DNA from: Betaproteobacteria bacterium UBA5582
Lineage (GTDB): Bacteria; Pseudomonadota; Gammaproteobacteria; Burkholderiales; Rhodocyclaceae
Direction of reading: 5' to 3'
Assembly (NCBI GenBank): GCA_002425245.1
Contig: DILW01000132.1
Span: 1 to 9,670, forward strand
DNA length: 9,670 bases
The translations under genes and the position numbers were made by a program. Each line of letters starts with the position of its first letter. Within the stretch, counting starts at the first letter, position 1. The notes under the pieces were generated by a model. It had not been told where the DNA came from. It worked only from the letters and a program-made list of their open reading frames with translations, and searched no databases. Positions 1-7,955 of this stretch are shown here, piece after piece.

Positions 1-238
<238 letters not shown>

Positions 239-242
<4 letters not shown>

Positions 243-1393
243 GCGGCGGCTCCTTGTTTCTTGTTCATGATTTTCTTCCACAGTCCGACCAGGCCCTGCG
301 GCAGCAGCAGGGTGACGACGATGAACAGCAGGCCGAGGAAGAACAGCCAGTATTCGGGGAAGGAGACGGTGAACCAGCTCTTGGCGAGGTTGACCGCGAA
401 GGCGCCGATGACCGGGCCGATCAGCGTGCCGCGCCCGCCGACAGCGACCCAGATGGCGATCTCGATGGAATTGGCGGTGCTCATTTCCGACGGGTTGATG
501 ATGCCGACCTGCGGTACGTAGAGCGCGCCGGCAATGCCGCACAGAACGGCCGAGATGACCCAGATGGTCAGCTTGTACCAGAGCGGGTTGTAGCCGATGA
601 ACATGACCCGGCTTTCGGCGTCGCGGATCGCCGTCAGCACGCGGCCGAACTTGGATTTCACCAGCCAGGCGGCGAAGACCAGGGTGGCGGCGAGCGCGAT
701 GGCGGTCAGGCCGAACAGCACCAGCCGGGTTTCCGGCGCGGTGATCGAATAGCCGAGGATGCGCTTGAAGTCGGTGAAGCCGTTGTTGCCGCCGAAGCCG
801 GTCTCGTTGCGGAAGAAGAGCAGCATCGCGGCGTAGGTCAGCGCCTGGGTGATGATCGAGAAATAGACGCCCTTGATCCGCGAGCGGAAGGCGAAGTAGC
901 CGAAGACGAAGGCGACGATGGCCGGCACCGCCAGCACCAGGAAAGCGGCCCAGCCGAAGCTGTCGCTGCCCAGCCAGAACCAGGGCAGTTCCTTCCAGTC
1001 GAGGAAGACCATGAAATCGGGCAGGTCGCTCTGGTAGCTGCCGTCGCGGCCGATCTGGCGCATCAGGTACATGCCGAAGGCGTAGCCGCCGAGCGCGAAA
1101 AAGAGGCCGTGGCCGAGCGAGAGGATGCCGCCGTAGCCCCAGATCAGGTCCATGGCGACGGCGACCAGCGCGTAACACATGATCTTGCCGATCAGGGTGA
1201 TGGCGTAGGTCGACACGTGGAAGAGGCTTTCCGGCGGCACCGCCAGGTGCAGTACCGGGACGACGACCAGCGCCAGGGCGAGGAAGACGCCGAGCGCGAT
1301 CCAGGCCTTGCGGTCGAGCGCGGCGAACACGCGCAGGGTCAGCGGCACGCGGCCGGAAGCGGGGAGCGGAAGGGCGGAAGTGATGGCAGACAT
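239..1393 (-). CDS. urtC: UrtC, urea ABC transporter permease
   Basis: A 384-residue inner-membrane permease of the LivM/branched-chain type, pairing with UrtB to form the urea channel. After a polar N-terminus of about 30 residues there are many hydrophobic segments (about 31-52, 63-86, 90-110, 147-170, 225-245, 272-292, 311-337 and 346-370). Family landmarks are the stretch WGYGGILSLGHGLFFALGGY near 85-104 and the cytoplasmic coupling loop around 250-275 (VLTAIRDAESRVMFIGYNP). Residues 115-142 form an aromatic, acidic periplasmic loop with FLDWKELPWFW. The ATG at 1393 is chosen over an in-frame ATG at 1417 because AAGGAG sits 6 bases before 1393. The 1417 start would place that Shine-Dalgarno inside the gene. 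It starts 10 bases after the urtB stop and overlaps urtD by 4 bases, so urtBCD is clearly one operon. The C-terminus is short and basic (KKIMNKKQGAAA). Confidence 0.95.
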
Positions 1394-1399
1394 GGGTCG

Positions 1400-1405
1400 C
1401 TCCTT
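1400..1405 (-). promoter_or_regulatory. Shine-Dalgarno of urtC, overlapping the urtB stop
   Basis: AAGGAG on the minus strand, 6 bases before the ATG at 1393. Its first two bases fall inside the urtB TAA stop (1406-1404). It fixes the urtC start and suggests that ribosomes ending urtB re-initiate on urtC. Confidence 0.85.
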
Positions 1406-2984
1406 ACTGGTCGGCAAAGCGGCCCTTCAAGGCAAAGATGCCCTGCGGACGCTTCTGGATGAAGATGATGATGGCGACGAGGATCATGATCTTGGCGATC
1501 ACGGCGCCGGCCCAGCCTTCGAGCAGCTTGGAGAAGATGCCCAGGCCAAGGGCGGCCCAGACCGCGCCGGCCAGTTGGCCGACGCCGCCGACGACGACGA
1601 CCATGAAGGAATCGACGATGTAGCCCTGGCCCATGTCGGGGCCGACGTTGGAAATCTGGGAGAGCGCCACGCCACCCAGCCCGGCGATACCGGCGCCGAG
1701 TGCAAAGGCCATGGTGTCGATACGCGCCGTCGGCACGCCGACGCAGCCGGCCATCGCCCGGTTTTGCGTCACCGCGCGGACGAACATGCCGAGCCGGGTC
1801 TTGTTCATCAGCACCCAGACCAGGAACAGCACGAACAGCGCGAAGCCGATGATGATCACCCGGTTCCACGGCAGGATCAGGTTGGGCAGGAGTTCGACGC
1901 CGCCCGACATCCAGCTCGGATTCGAGACTTCGACGTTTTGCGCGCCGAAGATGACGCGCGCCGCCTGGATCAGGATCAGCGACAGGCCCCAGGTGGCGAG
2001 CAGGGTTTCCAGCGTGCGCCCGTACAGCCAGCGGATTACGGTGCGTTCCATCAGCACGCCGACCGCGGCGGCGGTGAAGAAGGCAACCGGGATTGCCGCC
2101 GGCAGGTACCAGTCGATCAGCTCCGGGAACTGACTGCGGAACAGGCTCTGCATCAGATAGGCCGAGTAGGCGCCGATCATCAGCAGTTCGCCGTGGGCCA
2201 TGTTGATGATGCCCATGACGCCGTAGGTGATGGCCAGGCCGAGCGCCGCCAGCAGCAGGATGGAGCCGAGCGACAGGCCGGTGAATACCGCGGCCAGCGT
2301 GTCGCCCCAGGCCAGGCTGCGCTCGATGCTCTTGACCGCGGCGACTGCCGCGTTGCGCACGGCCGCGTCACTTTCGCCGGCAGCTTCGGTGAGCGGCAGC
2401 AGCAGGCTGCGTACCGCCGGCGTGTTGACCGAGGCCAGGGCTTCGACCGCCGCCAGGCGCACGGCCGGGTCGGCATCCTGCAGGCTGGCCTTGGCGTGGG
2501 CGCTGACCAGCAGGGCGAGAATCTCCGCATCCTTTTCCGCCGCCTTGGCCTTGGCCAGCACCGGCGCCAGTTCGGCGCCGACATTGCTTTGCAGCTCCTG
2601 GGCGGCGCTCAGGCGTACCTCGCGATCGTCGTCGAACAGCTTGAGCGCGGCCAGCGCGTTGGCCAGTTCGCCGCGCAGACGGTTGTTCACCGTGATCGTG
2701 TCAGCGCCTTCCGGCAGTTCGACGGTCTCGCCGCTGAGGGCGTCGAGCGTGTTTTCTCCGTCGAAGACGAACAGCTTGCCGTCGAGCGCGTACAGGCTGT
2801 CGTCGGCCATCGCCTGCAGTAGCCGGGTCGTTCCGGGTTCCGCGGCAGCGGCCAGTTGCTGGATGGCGGCGATCTTGTCGCTGTTGTCGTCGGCCGCCAG
2901 CTGCCGGACCAGGGCCGGGTCGGGGGCGGCCCAGGCGCTCAGTGCGCCGGCCAGCAGTAAGAGGGTGAGCAGTCGTTTTTTCAT
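1404..2984 (-). CDS. urtB: UrtB, urea ABC transporter permease with N-terminal repeat domain
   Basis: A 526-residue inner-membrane permease of the LivH type, the partner of UrtC. Residues 1-19 look like a cleavable signal peptide (MKKRLLTLLLLAGALSAWA). Residues 20-225 are a soluble, alanine-rich helical region with HEAT-like repeats (for example DADPAVRLAAVEALASV at 170-186 and ESDAAVRNAAVAAVKSI at 204-220), predicted to be periplasmic. The permease core runs from about 230 to 520, with the conserved stretch GLAITYGVMGIINMAHGELL at 249-268 and a cytoplasmic loop RAVTQNRAMAGCVGVPTARI near 403-421. LivH proteins are usually about 300 residues. The extra 200-residue domain is normal for proteobacterial UrtB, but I know of no established role for it. 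The Shine-Dalgarno is weak (GGATGGAAG region), and no convincing promoter is visible in the 87 bases upstream, so it may be co-transcribed with the DUF808 gene. Confidence 0.95.
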   Translation of the reverse strand: MKKRLLTLLLLAGALSAWAAPDPALVRQLAADDNSDKIAAIQQLAAAAEPGTTRLLQAMADDSLYALDGKLFVFDGENTLDALSGETVELPEGADTITVNNRLRGELANALAALKLFDDDREVRLSAAQELQSNVGAELAPVLAKAKAAEKDAEILALLVSAHAKASLQDADPAVRLAAVEALASVNTPAVRSLLLPLTEAAGESDAAVRNAAVAAVKSIERSLAWGDTLAAVFTGLSLGSILLLAALGLAITYGVMGIINMAHGELLMIGAYSAYLMQSLFRSQFPELIDWYLPAAIPVAFFTAAAVGVLMERTVIRWLYGRTLETLLATWGLSLILIQAARVIFGAQNVEVSNPSWMSGGVELLPNLILPWNRVIIIGFALFVLFLVWVLMNKTRLGMFVRAVTQNRAMAGCVGVPTARIDTMAFALGAGIAGLGGVALSQISNVGPDMGQGYIVDSFMVVVVGGVGQLAGAVWAALGLGIFSKLLEGWAGAVIAKIMILVAIIIFIQKRPQGIFALKGRFADQ

Positions 2985-3061
2985 GGGGCTTCCATCCGCA
3001 ATTTGTGCAGTGCAGCGACAGATTACGGAGGGGGCCCCTGGCGGGGAATACGATGAATTGC

Positions 3062-3082
3062 GTAGGAGCGGTCAGTGACCGC
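3062..3082. repeat. REP-like palindrome with GTAGGAG head
   Basis: The plus strand shows GTAGGAG (3062-3068) running into the 15-base perfect palindrome GCGGTCAGTGACCGC (3068-3082), which can fold as a 6-bp stem with an AGT loop. A GTAG/GGAG head followed by a GC-rich hairpin is the layout of repetitive extragenic palindromes mobilised by RAYT (IS200-like) transposases in many proteobacteria. Only one copy is visible in this window, so repetitiveness is not shown. It lies at the 3' end of the DUF808 gene and contains that gene's TGA stop. It may stabilise or limit transcript running on toward urtB. Confidence 0.45.
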
Positions 3083-3956
3083 CGCGCAGCCTCGCCCACA
3101 GGTGATGCAGGCCGACCAGGAGCAGGCCGACGGCGATGCCGATACCGATGTCGGCGAGCAGGGCGAGCGCCCAGTGGCCGACTTCGAGATGAACGAGGTG
3201 GCCGAGGATGCCGCCGGCGACGGCGAACATGGCAACCATGCCGACCGGGCCGAGTACCTTGAGGACGATTGGCGCGGCGTTGGCCATGGCCAGCCCGAGG
3301 CGGCGGCGGAAGCCGTCGCCGGAGCGCGCCAGCGCCAGGCCCATGTCGTCGAGACGGATGATCAGGCCGATCAGGCCATAGACGCCGATCGTCATCACCA
3401 CGCCGACCAGTGCCAGCACCGCGATCTTGTAGCCGAGCGGGGCGTCGCCGGTGGCGGCGAGCGAGATCACCAGCATCTCGAAGCTGAGCACGATGTCGGT
3501 CTTGATCGCGCCGCGCACCTTTTCGTCCTCGGTCATCGGCACTTCATCGGCGGCCTCACCGCTTTCGTCGTGGAAGTATTCGAGCAGGCCCTCGCCGCCC
3601 TCGAAGGCCAGGTAGAGCGCGCCCAGCGCCAGGGCGACGGTGATCGCCACCGGCAGGAAGTAACCGACGATCAGCAGCAACGCCGCCAGCCAGATCTTGT
3701 TCACCGCGCTGCCCTTGGTGATCCGCCACAGCGCCGGCAGTTCGCGGTTGGGCGAAACCCCGGCGACCTGGCCGGCACCGACCGCCAGATCGTCGCCGGC
3801 CACCCCGGCGGTCTTCACCGCCGCCTTGCCGGTCAGGGTGGCGATGTCATCGGCGGCGGCAGAGAGCTTGACGCTTTGCGCGGCGAGGTCGTCGGCCGCA
3901 GCGGCGGCAAGTTTGCTGACGTCGCGCAGCAGCGCGAAAAATGCGGAAGTGGCCAT
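3072..3956 (-). CDS. DUF808 (YedI-like) inner-membrane protein
   Basis: A 294-residue protein matching the DUF808 family, to which E. coli YedI belongs (about 300 residues). Its biochemical role is unknown. Family landmarks are a helical N-terminus (MATSAFFALLRDVSKL), the segment TGKAAVKTAGVAGDDLA (42-58) and GVSPNRELPALWRITKGS (66-83). Hydrophobic segments are at about 87-118 (two), 178-200, 227-255 and 262-285. Between them is a charged stretch at 119-150 (FEGGEGLLEYF, then acidic). The start agrees with the family N-terminus but lacks a good Shine-Dalgarno. A TATACT sequence (minus strand, 3991-3986), about 30 bases before the ATG, could be a -10 box, but no -35 box matches it. It follows the kinase gene by 57 bases and precedes urtB by 87 bases with no terminator in either gap. 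The last residues (GGH) and the stop come from a REP-like palindrome. Whether it has anything to do with urea transport is unknown. Confidence 0.88.
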   Translation of the reverse strand: MATSAFFALLRDVSKLAAAAADDLAAQSVKLSAAADDIATLTGKAAVKTAGVAGDDLAVGAGQVAGVSPNRELPALWRITKGSAVNKIWLAALLLIVGYFLPVAITVALALGALYLAFEGGEGLLEYFHDESGEAADEVPMTEDEKVRGAIKTDIVLSFEMLVISLAATGDAPLGYKIAVLALVGVVMTIGVYGLIGLIIRLDDMGLALARSGDGFRRRLGLAMANAAPIVLKVLGPVGMVAMFAVAGGILGHLVHLEVGHWALALLADIGIGIAVGLLLVGLHHLWARLRGGH

Positions 3957-4013
3957 GGTAGCGGGGAGGGTTGCGAAGAGCGCCGAGTATACCGCTGTCC
4001 TCGCTGCCGGCGC

Positions 4014-7000
4014 CTAAGCCGTGCAATCGGTATTGGCGAAGCGGTCCAGGTCGGCGGCGAAGCGGTCGAGGGCGTCGGCAAGCTGGCTGATCAGTTCGGC
4101 CTCCCGGGGGTCACCCGTTTCCTGGCGCAGCAGCGCGTTGAGTTCGCTCGCCTGGGCGAGGATGCTTTCCAGACCGATGCTGCCGGCCGCGCCCTTGAGC
4201 GCGTGGCAGAGGCGTTGTGCGCTCTCCCGGTCACCCGAAGCCAGGGCCTGACGCAAGCCATCGGCGTCGTCCCGATGCTCGCCGACAAACAGGTGCAGTA
4301 GCTTGTGCAGGCGCTGCGGATTGCCGCGCAAGCGGGACAAGGCAGTGTCAAGATTGAGGCCGGGAAGCGTCGCCAGCCGTCGGCGCAAGCCTGCATCGTC
4401 GTCACCCGCGGCCCGCGCGGCCGGCGAAATCGTCGGTCCTGCCGGCGGCAACCATTGCAGCAGTTTGGCGAACAGGACTTCCGGCTCGACCGGCTTGGCG
4501 ACGAAATCGTTCATCCCGGCTTCCAGGCAGCGCTGCATGTCCTCGGTGAAGGCATTGGCCGTCATCGCCAGGATCGGCAGGCCGGCGCCGCCGGGCAGGG
4601 CGCGGATGCGGCGGGTGGCTTCGAGGCCGTCCATGACCGGCATCTGCATGTCCATCAACACCAGCGCGAAAGGCTGGCGGCTGACCCGCTCGACCGCTTC
4701 CAGGCCGTTCTGGGCGACAACCACGCGCATGCCGACATCCTGGAGCAGGGCCAGTGCCACTTCCTGGTTGATCGGATTGTCCTCGCACAACAGGATGCGG
4801 CTGCCCAGGTGGTCGCGGCGCAGGAGGGTGTCCGCCCCATCGTCGCCGTGGCGGGCATTGAGCCTGGCCGGCTCACGTGCCGAACGGGTAAAACGGGCGG
4901 TGAACCAGAAACGGCTGCCCTGGCCCTGCCTGCTGTCGACGCCGGCATCGCCGCCCATCATGCGCGCCAGCTGGCGGGTGATCGCCAGCCCCAGCCCGGT
5001 GCCGCCGTACTGCCGGGTGGTCGACCGGTCGGCTTGTTCGAAGGCACCGAACAGGCTGGGCAAGGCCGCTGGCGCGATGCCGATGCCGCTATCCTCGACC
5101 TCGAAACGGTAGCTGGCGCTGCTGCTCGTCTGCTCGATCAGGCTGGCGCGCAGGGTAATGCCGCCGCGTTCGGTGAACTTGATCGCATTGCCCAGGTAGT
5201 TCAACAAGGCCTGCGCCAGCCGGGTCGGATCGCCACGCAGGCAACCGCTGATCGGTAACGGCAGTTCGATGGCGAAAGTCAGCCCCTTTTCCCGCGCCCG
5301 GCCGGCAATCAGCTCGCCGGCACGGGTGAGGGTCTCGTTCAGGTCGAATTCGATCTCTTCCAGTTGAATCTTGCCAGCCTCGATCTTGGAAATATCGAGC
5401 ACGTCGTTGATGATTGCCAGCAGGTGATCGGCCGCCAGGTGAATCTTGGCCAGCTTGTCGCGATGCTGGGGGTCGTCGATGCTGCGTTCAAGCAGGCCGG
5501 TCAGGCCGATGATGGCGTTCATCGGCGTCCGGATCTCGTGACTCATGTTGGCCAGGAAGCTGCTCTTGGCCTGGCTCGCCGACTCGGCAACCGCGCGCGC
5601 CTCCTCCAGTTGCGCGGTGCGTTCGCGGACCAGTTCCTCCAGATGGCTGCGGTGGGTCTCCAGCTCGGCTTCCAGCGCCTTGGTGGCAGTGACATCGGTG
5701 ACGAAGCCATACCAGACGACCCGGCCATCCTCCAGTTCGGGCATGGCGTCGATGTGCAGCCACTTGAGCCGGCCGTCAATGCGGATACGGTAATCGACCA
5801 GCCAGCGCTGCATGGTTCTGGCTGACTCGCGCAGCGAGCCGAACAGGCGGTCGTGGTCCTCAGGCAGAAGCAATTCTCGGATGTGGCTGGCATCGGCTTC
5901 GATGGTCTCGGCACTGACTCCGTAGATGTCCTGAACCGCGGCACTGGCAAACGGGAACGCTCCTGTGCCATCAGGATGCTGGTAATACTGGAAGACCATG
6001 CCCGGCACGTGGGTCAGGGTCTTGCGCAGCAACTCGGTGGCAGCCACCTTGGCCTGCAGTGCTTCCTGGTCGACGATGGCGCGCAGCAAGCCGTTGAAGG
6101 CATTGGCCAGCTTGCCGATTTCATCCTTGGAATCAACCGGCAAGGGCGTGCGTGGCCGGGAGCCCAGGCGCATCTGGTCGAGCAGCACGGCGGCACGCTC
6201 CAGCGGCAGCAACTGGCGTCTCACCCACCACCAAGCAAACAGGCCGGCCAGCAAGGTGAAGCTCACCGCAGCAAGGAGCAGTCGCCGCTGCATCTGACGC
6301 ACCACCGCGAACGCCTCGGTGGTCGGCAGTACCGACTGCATGGTCCACGGCGTGTTGCTGATCCGCACCGACGACGACAATTCCTCGACGCCGCGAGAAC
6401 TGACGGCCACCCCCGAACCTTCGCGTCCCTCGATGTAGCTGTCGTACACGGCGTTGACGCCCGGCGGCGGGCCCTTCTTGAGAACCCGCTGCTTGTCCGA
6501 CGAGGCGATGAACATCCGCGCCCGGGTATCGGTGACGAAGAAGTCGCCGGTACGCCCGTACTTGGCCTGGCTGATCTGGTCGAGGAAATTGGGTTGTTCC
6601 ATGTTGGTGATGCCGAGCACGGCACCGACCATCTGCCCGGAGGGGGAGAGCACGGGTACGGCGATGGTGATGACCGGCGCACTGGTGCGGCGGCCGGTCA
6701 GCGGTTCGGTGATGTAGGGCTTGCCGCTGGCTTTGAGTTCATGGAAGAAGGGCCGGTCGCCATAACTGGTGCCGCGCCGTTCGTGCTCTGCCGGAACGCT
6801 GGCGATTGCCCTGCCCTCGGCGTCGAGGACCATGATGCCCCAGTTGAACAGGGGTTCCAGCCCGCTTTGGGCTTCGAGCATGGCCTGGCTGGCGGAGGCG
6901 CCGGCTGGCAGTGTCGTCAGGCGCCCGGCCAGGGATTCGAGGATGGCAGTTCGTTCCCCGATCGAGCGTTCGATCTCCGAGGCGACCAGCGACACGGCGG

Positions 7001-7148
7001 AAAACTGCTGCGCCGAGATTGCCGCTTCCATGTCCGCGCGCAGGTACTTGCCGACGAAAAAGACGATGACCCATACCGACAGCACCGAAGCCCCGAGAAC
7101 GCCCGCCACCAGCCGGGTTCTCAGGGAGTGCCAGGAAAGCTTGAACAT
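4014..7148 (-). CDS. Membrane hybrid histidine kinase (Cache-HAMP-PAS-HisKA-HATPase-REC-HPt)
   Basis: A 1044-residue sensor kinase with a complete internal phosphorelay. A first membrane helix (about 13-34) and a second (about 289-309) bracket a periplasmic double-Cache-type sensor (about 36-280, including YGDRPFFHELKASGKPYITEP at about 129-149). Then come HAMP (about 310-362), a PAS domain (about 375-490), a coiled coil (490-528) and HisKA with phospho-acceptor H537 in NMSHEIRTPMNAIIG. The ATPase has N-box N650/N654, DSGIG (686-690) and GGTGLGL (715-721). The receiver has E789/D790, phospho-acceptor D833 (LMDMQMP), T863 and K885. The HPt has H982 in CHALKGAAGS. All key residues are present, so it should be active. 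Phosphate would pass H537 to D833 to H982, then to a separate response regulator that is not in this window. The ligand is unknown. The urt genes on both sides make urea or nitrogen status a reasonable guess only. An in-frame stop lies 10 codons upstream of the ATG (minus 7179-7177), so no longer start exists. The Shine-Dalgarno is weak. Confidence 0.95.
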   Translation of the reverse strand: MFKLSWHSLRTRLVAGVLGASVLSVWVIVFFVGKYLRADMEAAISAQQFSAVSLVASEIERSIGERTAILESLAGRLTTLPAGASASQAMLEAQSGLEPLFNWGIMVLDAEGRAIASVPAEHERRGTSYGDRPFFHELKASGKPYITEPLTGRRTSAPVITIAVPVLSPSGQMVGAVLGITNMEQPNFLDQISQAKYGRTGDFFVTDTRARMFIASSDKQRVLKKGPPPGVNAVYDSYIEGREGSGVAVSSRGVEELSSSVRISNTPWTMQSVLPTTEAFAVVRQMQRRLLLAAVSFTLLAGLFAWWWVRRQLLPLERAAVLLDQMRLGSRPRTPLPVDSKDEIGKLANAFNGLLRAIVDQEALQAKVAATELLRKTLTHVPGMVFQYYQHPDGTGAFPFASAAVQDIYGVSAETIEADASHIRELLLPEDHDRLFGSLRESARTMQRWLVDYRIRIDGRLKWLHIDAMPELEDGRVVWYGFVTDVTATKALEAELETHRSHLEELVRERTAQLEEARAVAESASQAKSSFLANMSHEIRTPMNAIIGLTGLLERSIDDPQHRDKLAKIHLAADHLLAIINDVLDISKIEAGKIQLEEIEFDLNETLTRAGELIAGRAREKGLTFAIELPLPISGCLRGDPTRLAQALLNYLGNAIKFTERGGITLRASLIEQTSSSASYRFEVEDSGIGIAPAALPSLFGAFEQADRSTTRQYGGTGLGLAITRQLARMMGGDAGVDSRQGQGSRFWFTARFTRSAREPARLNARHGDDGADTLLRRDHLGSRILLCEDNPINQEVALALLQDVGMRVVVAQNGLEAVERVSRQPFALVLMDMQMPVMDGLEATRRIRALPGGAGLPILAMTANAFTEDMQRCLEAGMNDFVAKPVEPEVLFAKLLQWLPPAGPTISPAARAAGDDDAGLRRRLATLPGLNLDTALSRLRGNPQRLHKLLHLFVGEHRDDADGLRQALASGDRESAQRLCHALKGAAGSIGLESILAQASELNALLRQETGDPREAELISQLADALDRFAADLDRFANTDCTA

Positions 7149-7164
7149 CGGGTGGGTCTCGCGT

Positions 7165-7207
7165 CGTGACGATGGTCACATGTTACACCGCCGTCCGGCG
7201 ATGACCA
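7165..7207 (-). promoter_or_regulatory. Candidate promoter of the kinase gene with overlapping TGTGA-N6-TCACG dyad
   Basis: On the minus strand, TGGTCA (7207-7202) is followed after 16 bases by TAACAT (7185-7180). Each matches 4 of 6 bases of the sigma-70 -35 and -10 boxes. Transcription would start near 7173, leaving about 25 bases before the ATG at 7148. The dyad TGTGA-CCATCG-TCACG (7180-7165) covers the predicted start site and matches 9 of 10 defined bases of the CRP/Vfr consensus TGTGA-N6-TCACA. At this position a bound protein would be expected to block transcription. The dyad is directly visible. The promoter and the regulator are inference, and a chance match is possible. Confidence 0.3.
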
Positions 7208-7217
7208 CGGGAGAACG

Positions 7218-7242
7218 AAAAAGGCCCGGCGCAAGCCGGGCC
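7218..7242 (-). terminator. Rho-independent terminator after the 150-residue hypothetical gene
   Basis: Read on the minus strand: GGCCCGGC, loop TTGC, GCCGGGCC, then TTTTT. The 8-bp stem is perfect and GC-only. It begins 20 bases after the stop of the hypothetical gene at 7263 and separates it from the kinase gene. Confidence 0.9.
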
Positions 7243-7262
7243 GAGTTGGGCGCTGCGCGCCT

Positions 7263-7715
7263 TCAGTTCAGATAGATGCCACCGTGCCGGCTGGCGTAGA
7301 ACAGGAAATCGTCGATGCACTTCTGCAGTGCGTCCTCGAAGATGCCGTCCTGCCAGTTGTCGCTGCCGTAGGTGACATCGCCGGTATGGACGTAGTTGCG
7401 GCCGTTGTCGTTGGTGTAATGGGCGGTGATCTCGATGCGCCGGTCGGCCAGGTGGCCGTCGAGGGTCAGGCCGCAGTGGCCGCCGTCGCGGTAGCGCAGG
7501 GTGAAGGAGATGCTGGCCTGGGAACTCTTGACCTCGGCCACGATGTTCCGCTCGGCCAGCCTGGCCTGGTAGGAAGCGACCACCGGCTGCAGGCGGGCGA
7601 CCACCGTTTCCAGGAATGCCTGGTTTGCGGCCGGAATGTCCGCGGCGCCGGTACTGCTCCGGTCGGCCCGGGAAATCTTGGCATCAATGCTGCTGAAGAA
7701 CTCTTCGCGATTCAC
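7263..7715 (-). CDS. Hypothetical 150-residue soluble protein, GTG start
   Basis: I do not recognise this protein. It has no signal peptide, membrane segment or obvious catalytic motif. The N-terminus (MNREEFFSSIDAKISRAD) and residues 29-57 (AANQAFLETVVARLQPVVAS...) look helical. Residues 59-116 look like successive beta-strands (VAEVKSSQASISFTLRYRD, CGLTLDGHL, RIEITAHYT). Residues 124-142 are again helical (IFEDALQKCIDDFLFYASR). This is the pattern of a small alpha/beta fold. The GTG at 7715 is chosen because GGGAGGTG lies just 5 bases upstream. In-frame ATGs at 7754 and 7745 would put that site inside the gene. With a terminator before it (after urtA) and another after it, it is a single-gene transcript. 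Compositionally it resembles its neighbours. A promoter is unclear: TATAGC at 7816-7811 could be a -10 box, without a good -35. Confidence 0.8.
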   Translation of the reverse strand: MNREEFFSSIDAKISRADRSSTGAADIPAANQAFLETVVARLQPVVASYQARLAERNIVAEVKSSQASISFTLRYRDGGHCGLTLDGHLADRRIEITAHYTNDNGRNYVHTGDVTYGSDNWQDGIFEDALQKCIDDFLFYASRHGGIYLN

Positions 7716-7719
7716 TGCA

Positions 7720-7727
7720 CACCTCCC
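7720..7727 (-). promoter_or_regulatory. Strong Shine-Dalgarno deciding the GTG start at 7715
   Basis: GGGAGGTG on the minus strand, 5 bases before GTG. It is the best ribosome-binding site in the window and overrides the two upstream ATG codons in the same frame. Confidence 0.8.
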
Positions 7728-7911
7728 TGACGTGTTGAAAATCATCGTGACCACGACCGCCGCGCAGGCGTGCCCGGGGCGTCGAAGTAATGTCTGTCTG
7801 GGGAGGGATTGCTATAGTTTTGGGAATCCGCGCGATTATGCCATTGTCAGTGAGGCGTTTGGGAAATTTTCGGCGCCAGCGGGATAAGCCCTCTGGTGGC
7901 GAGCGCCCATG

Positions 7912-7936
7912 AAAAAACGGGGCCGTAGCCCCGTTT
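7912..7936 (-). terminator. Rho-independent terminator of urtA
   Basis: Read on the minus strand: AAACGGGGC, loop TACG (a stable UNCG-like tetraloop position), GCCCCGTTT, then a further TTT, giving six T in a row. The stem is a perfect 9 bp. It starts about 19 bases after the urtA stop. The 7716-7911 stretch beyond it has no gene. Confidence 0.92.
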
Positions 7937-7955
7937 CGGTACACCAGGAGATGGC

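Noticed and set aside
1394..1417. Upstream ATG for urtC adding MPTSKERP
   Set aside because: It overlaps urtB and would place the good AAGGAG site inside the gene. The ATG at 1393 is correctly spaced from it.
254..2822. Long plus-strand open frames (402 and 504 codons) opposite urtC and urtB
   Set aside because: Translations are low-complexity, rich in D, E, R, Q, H and G, with no domain. They mirror the codon bias of the strongly supported minus-strand permease genes.
3028..3040. GGGGGCCCC palindrome between urtB and the DUF808 gene as a terminator
   Set aside because: It has no loop of reasonable size and no T tract follows it on the minus strand.
2985..3071. TGCAC/TTGC elements upstream of urtB as a sigma-54 promoter
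   Set aside because: The halves are separated by the wrong distance in every alignment tried, and no GG is present at -24.
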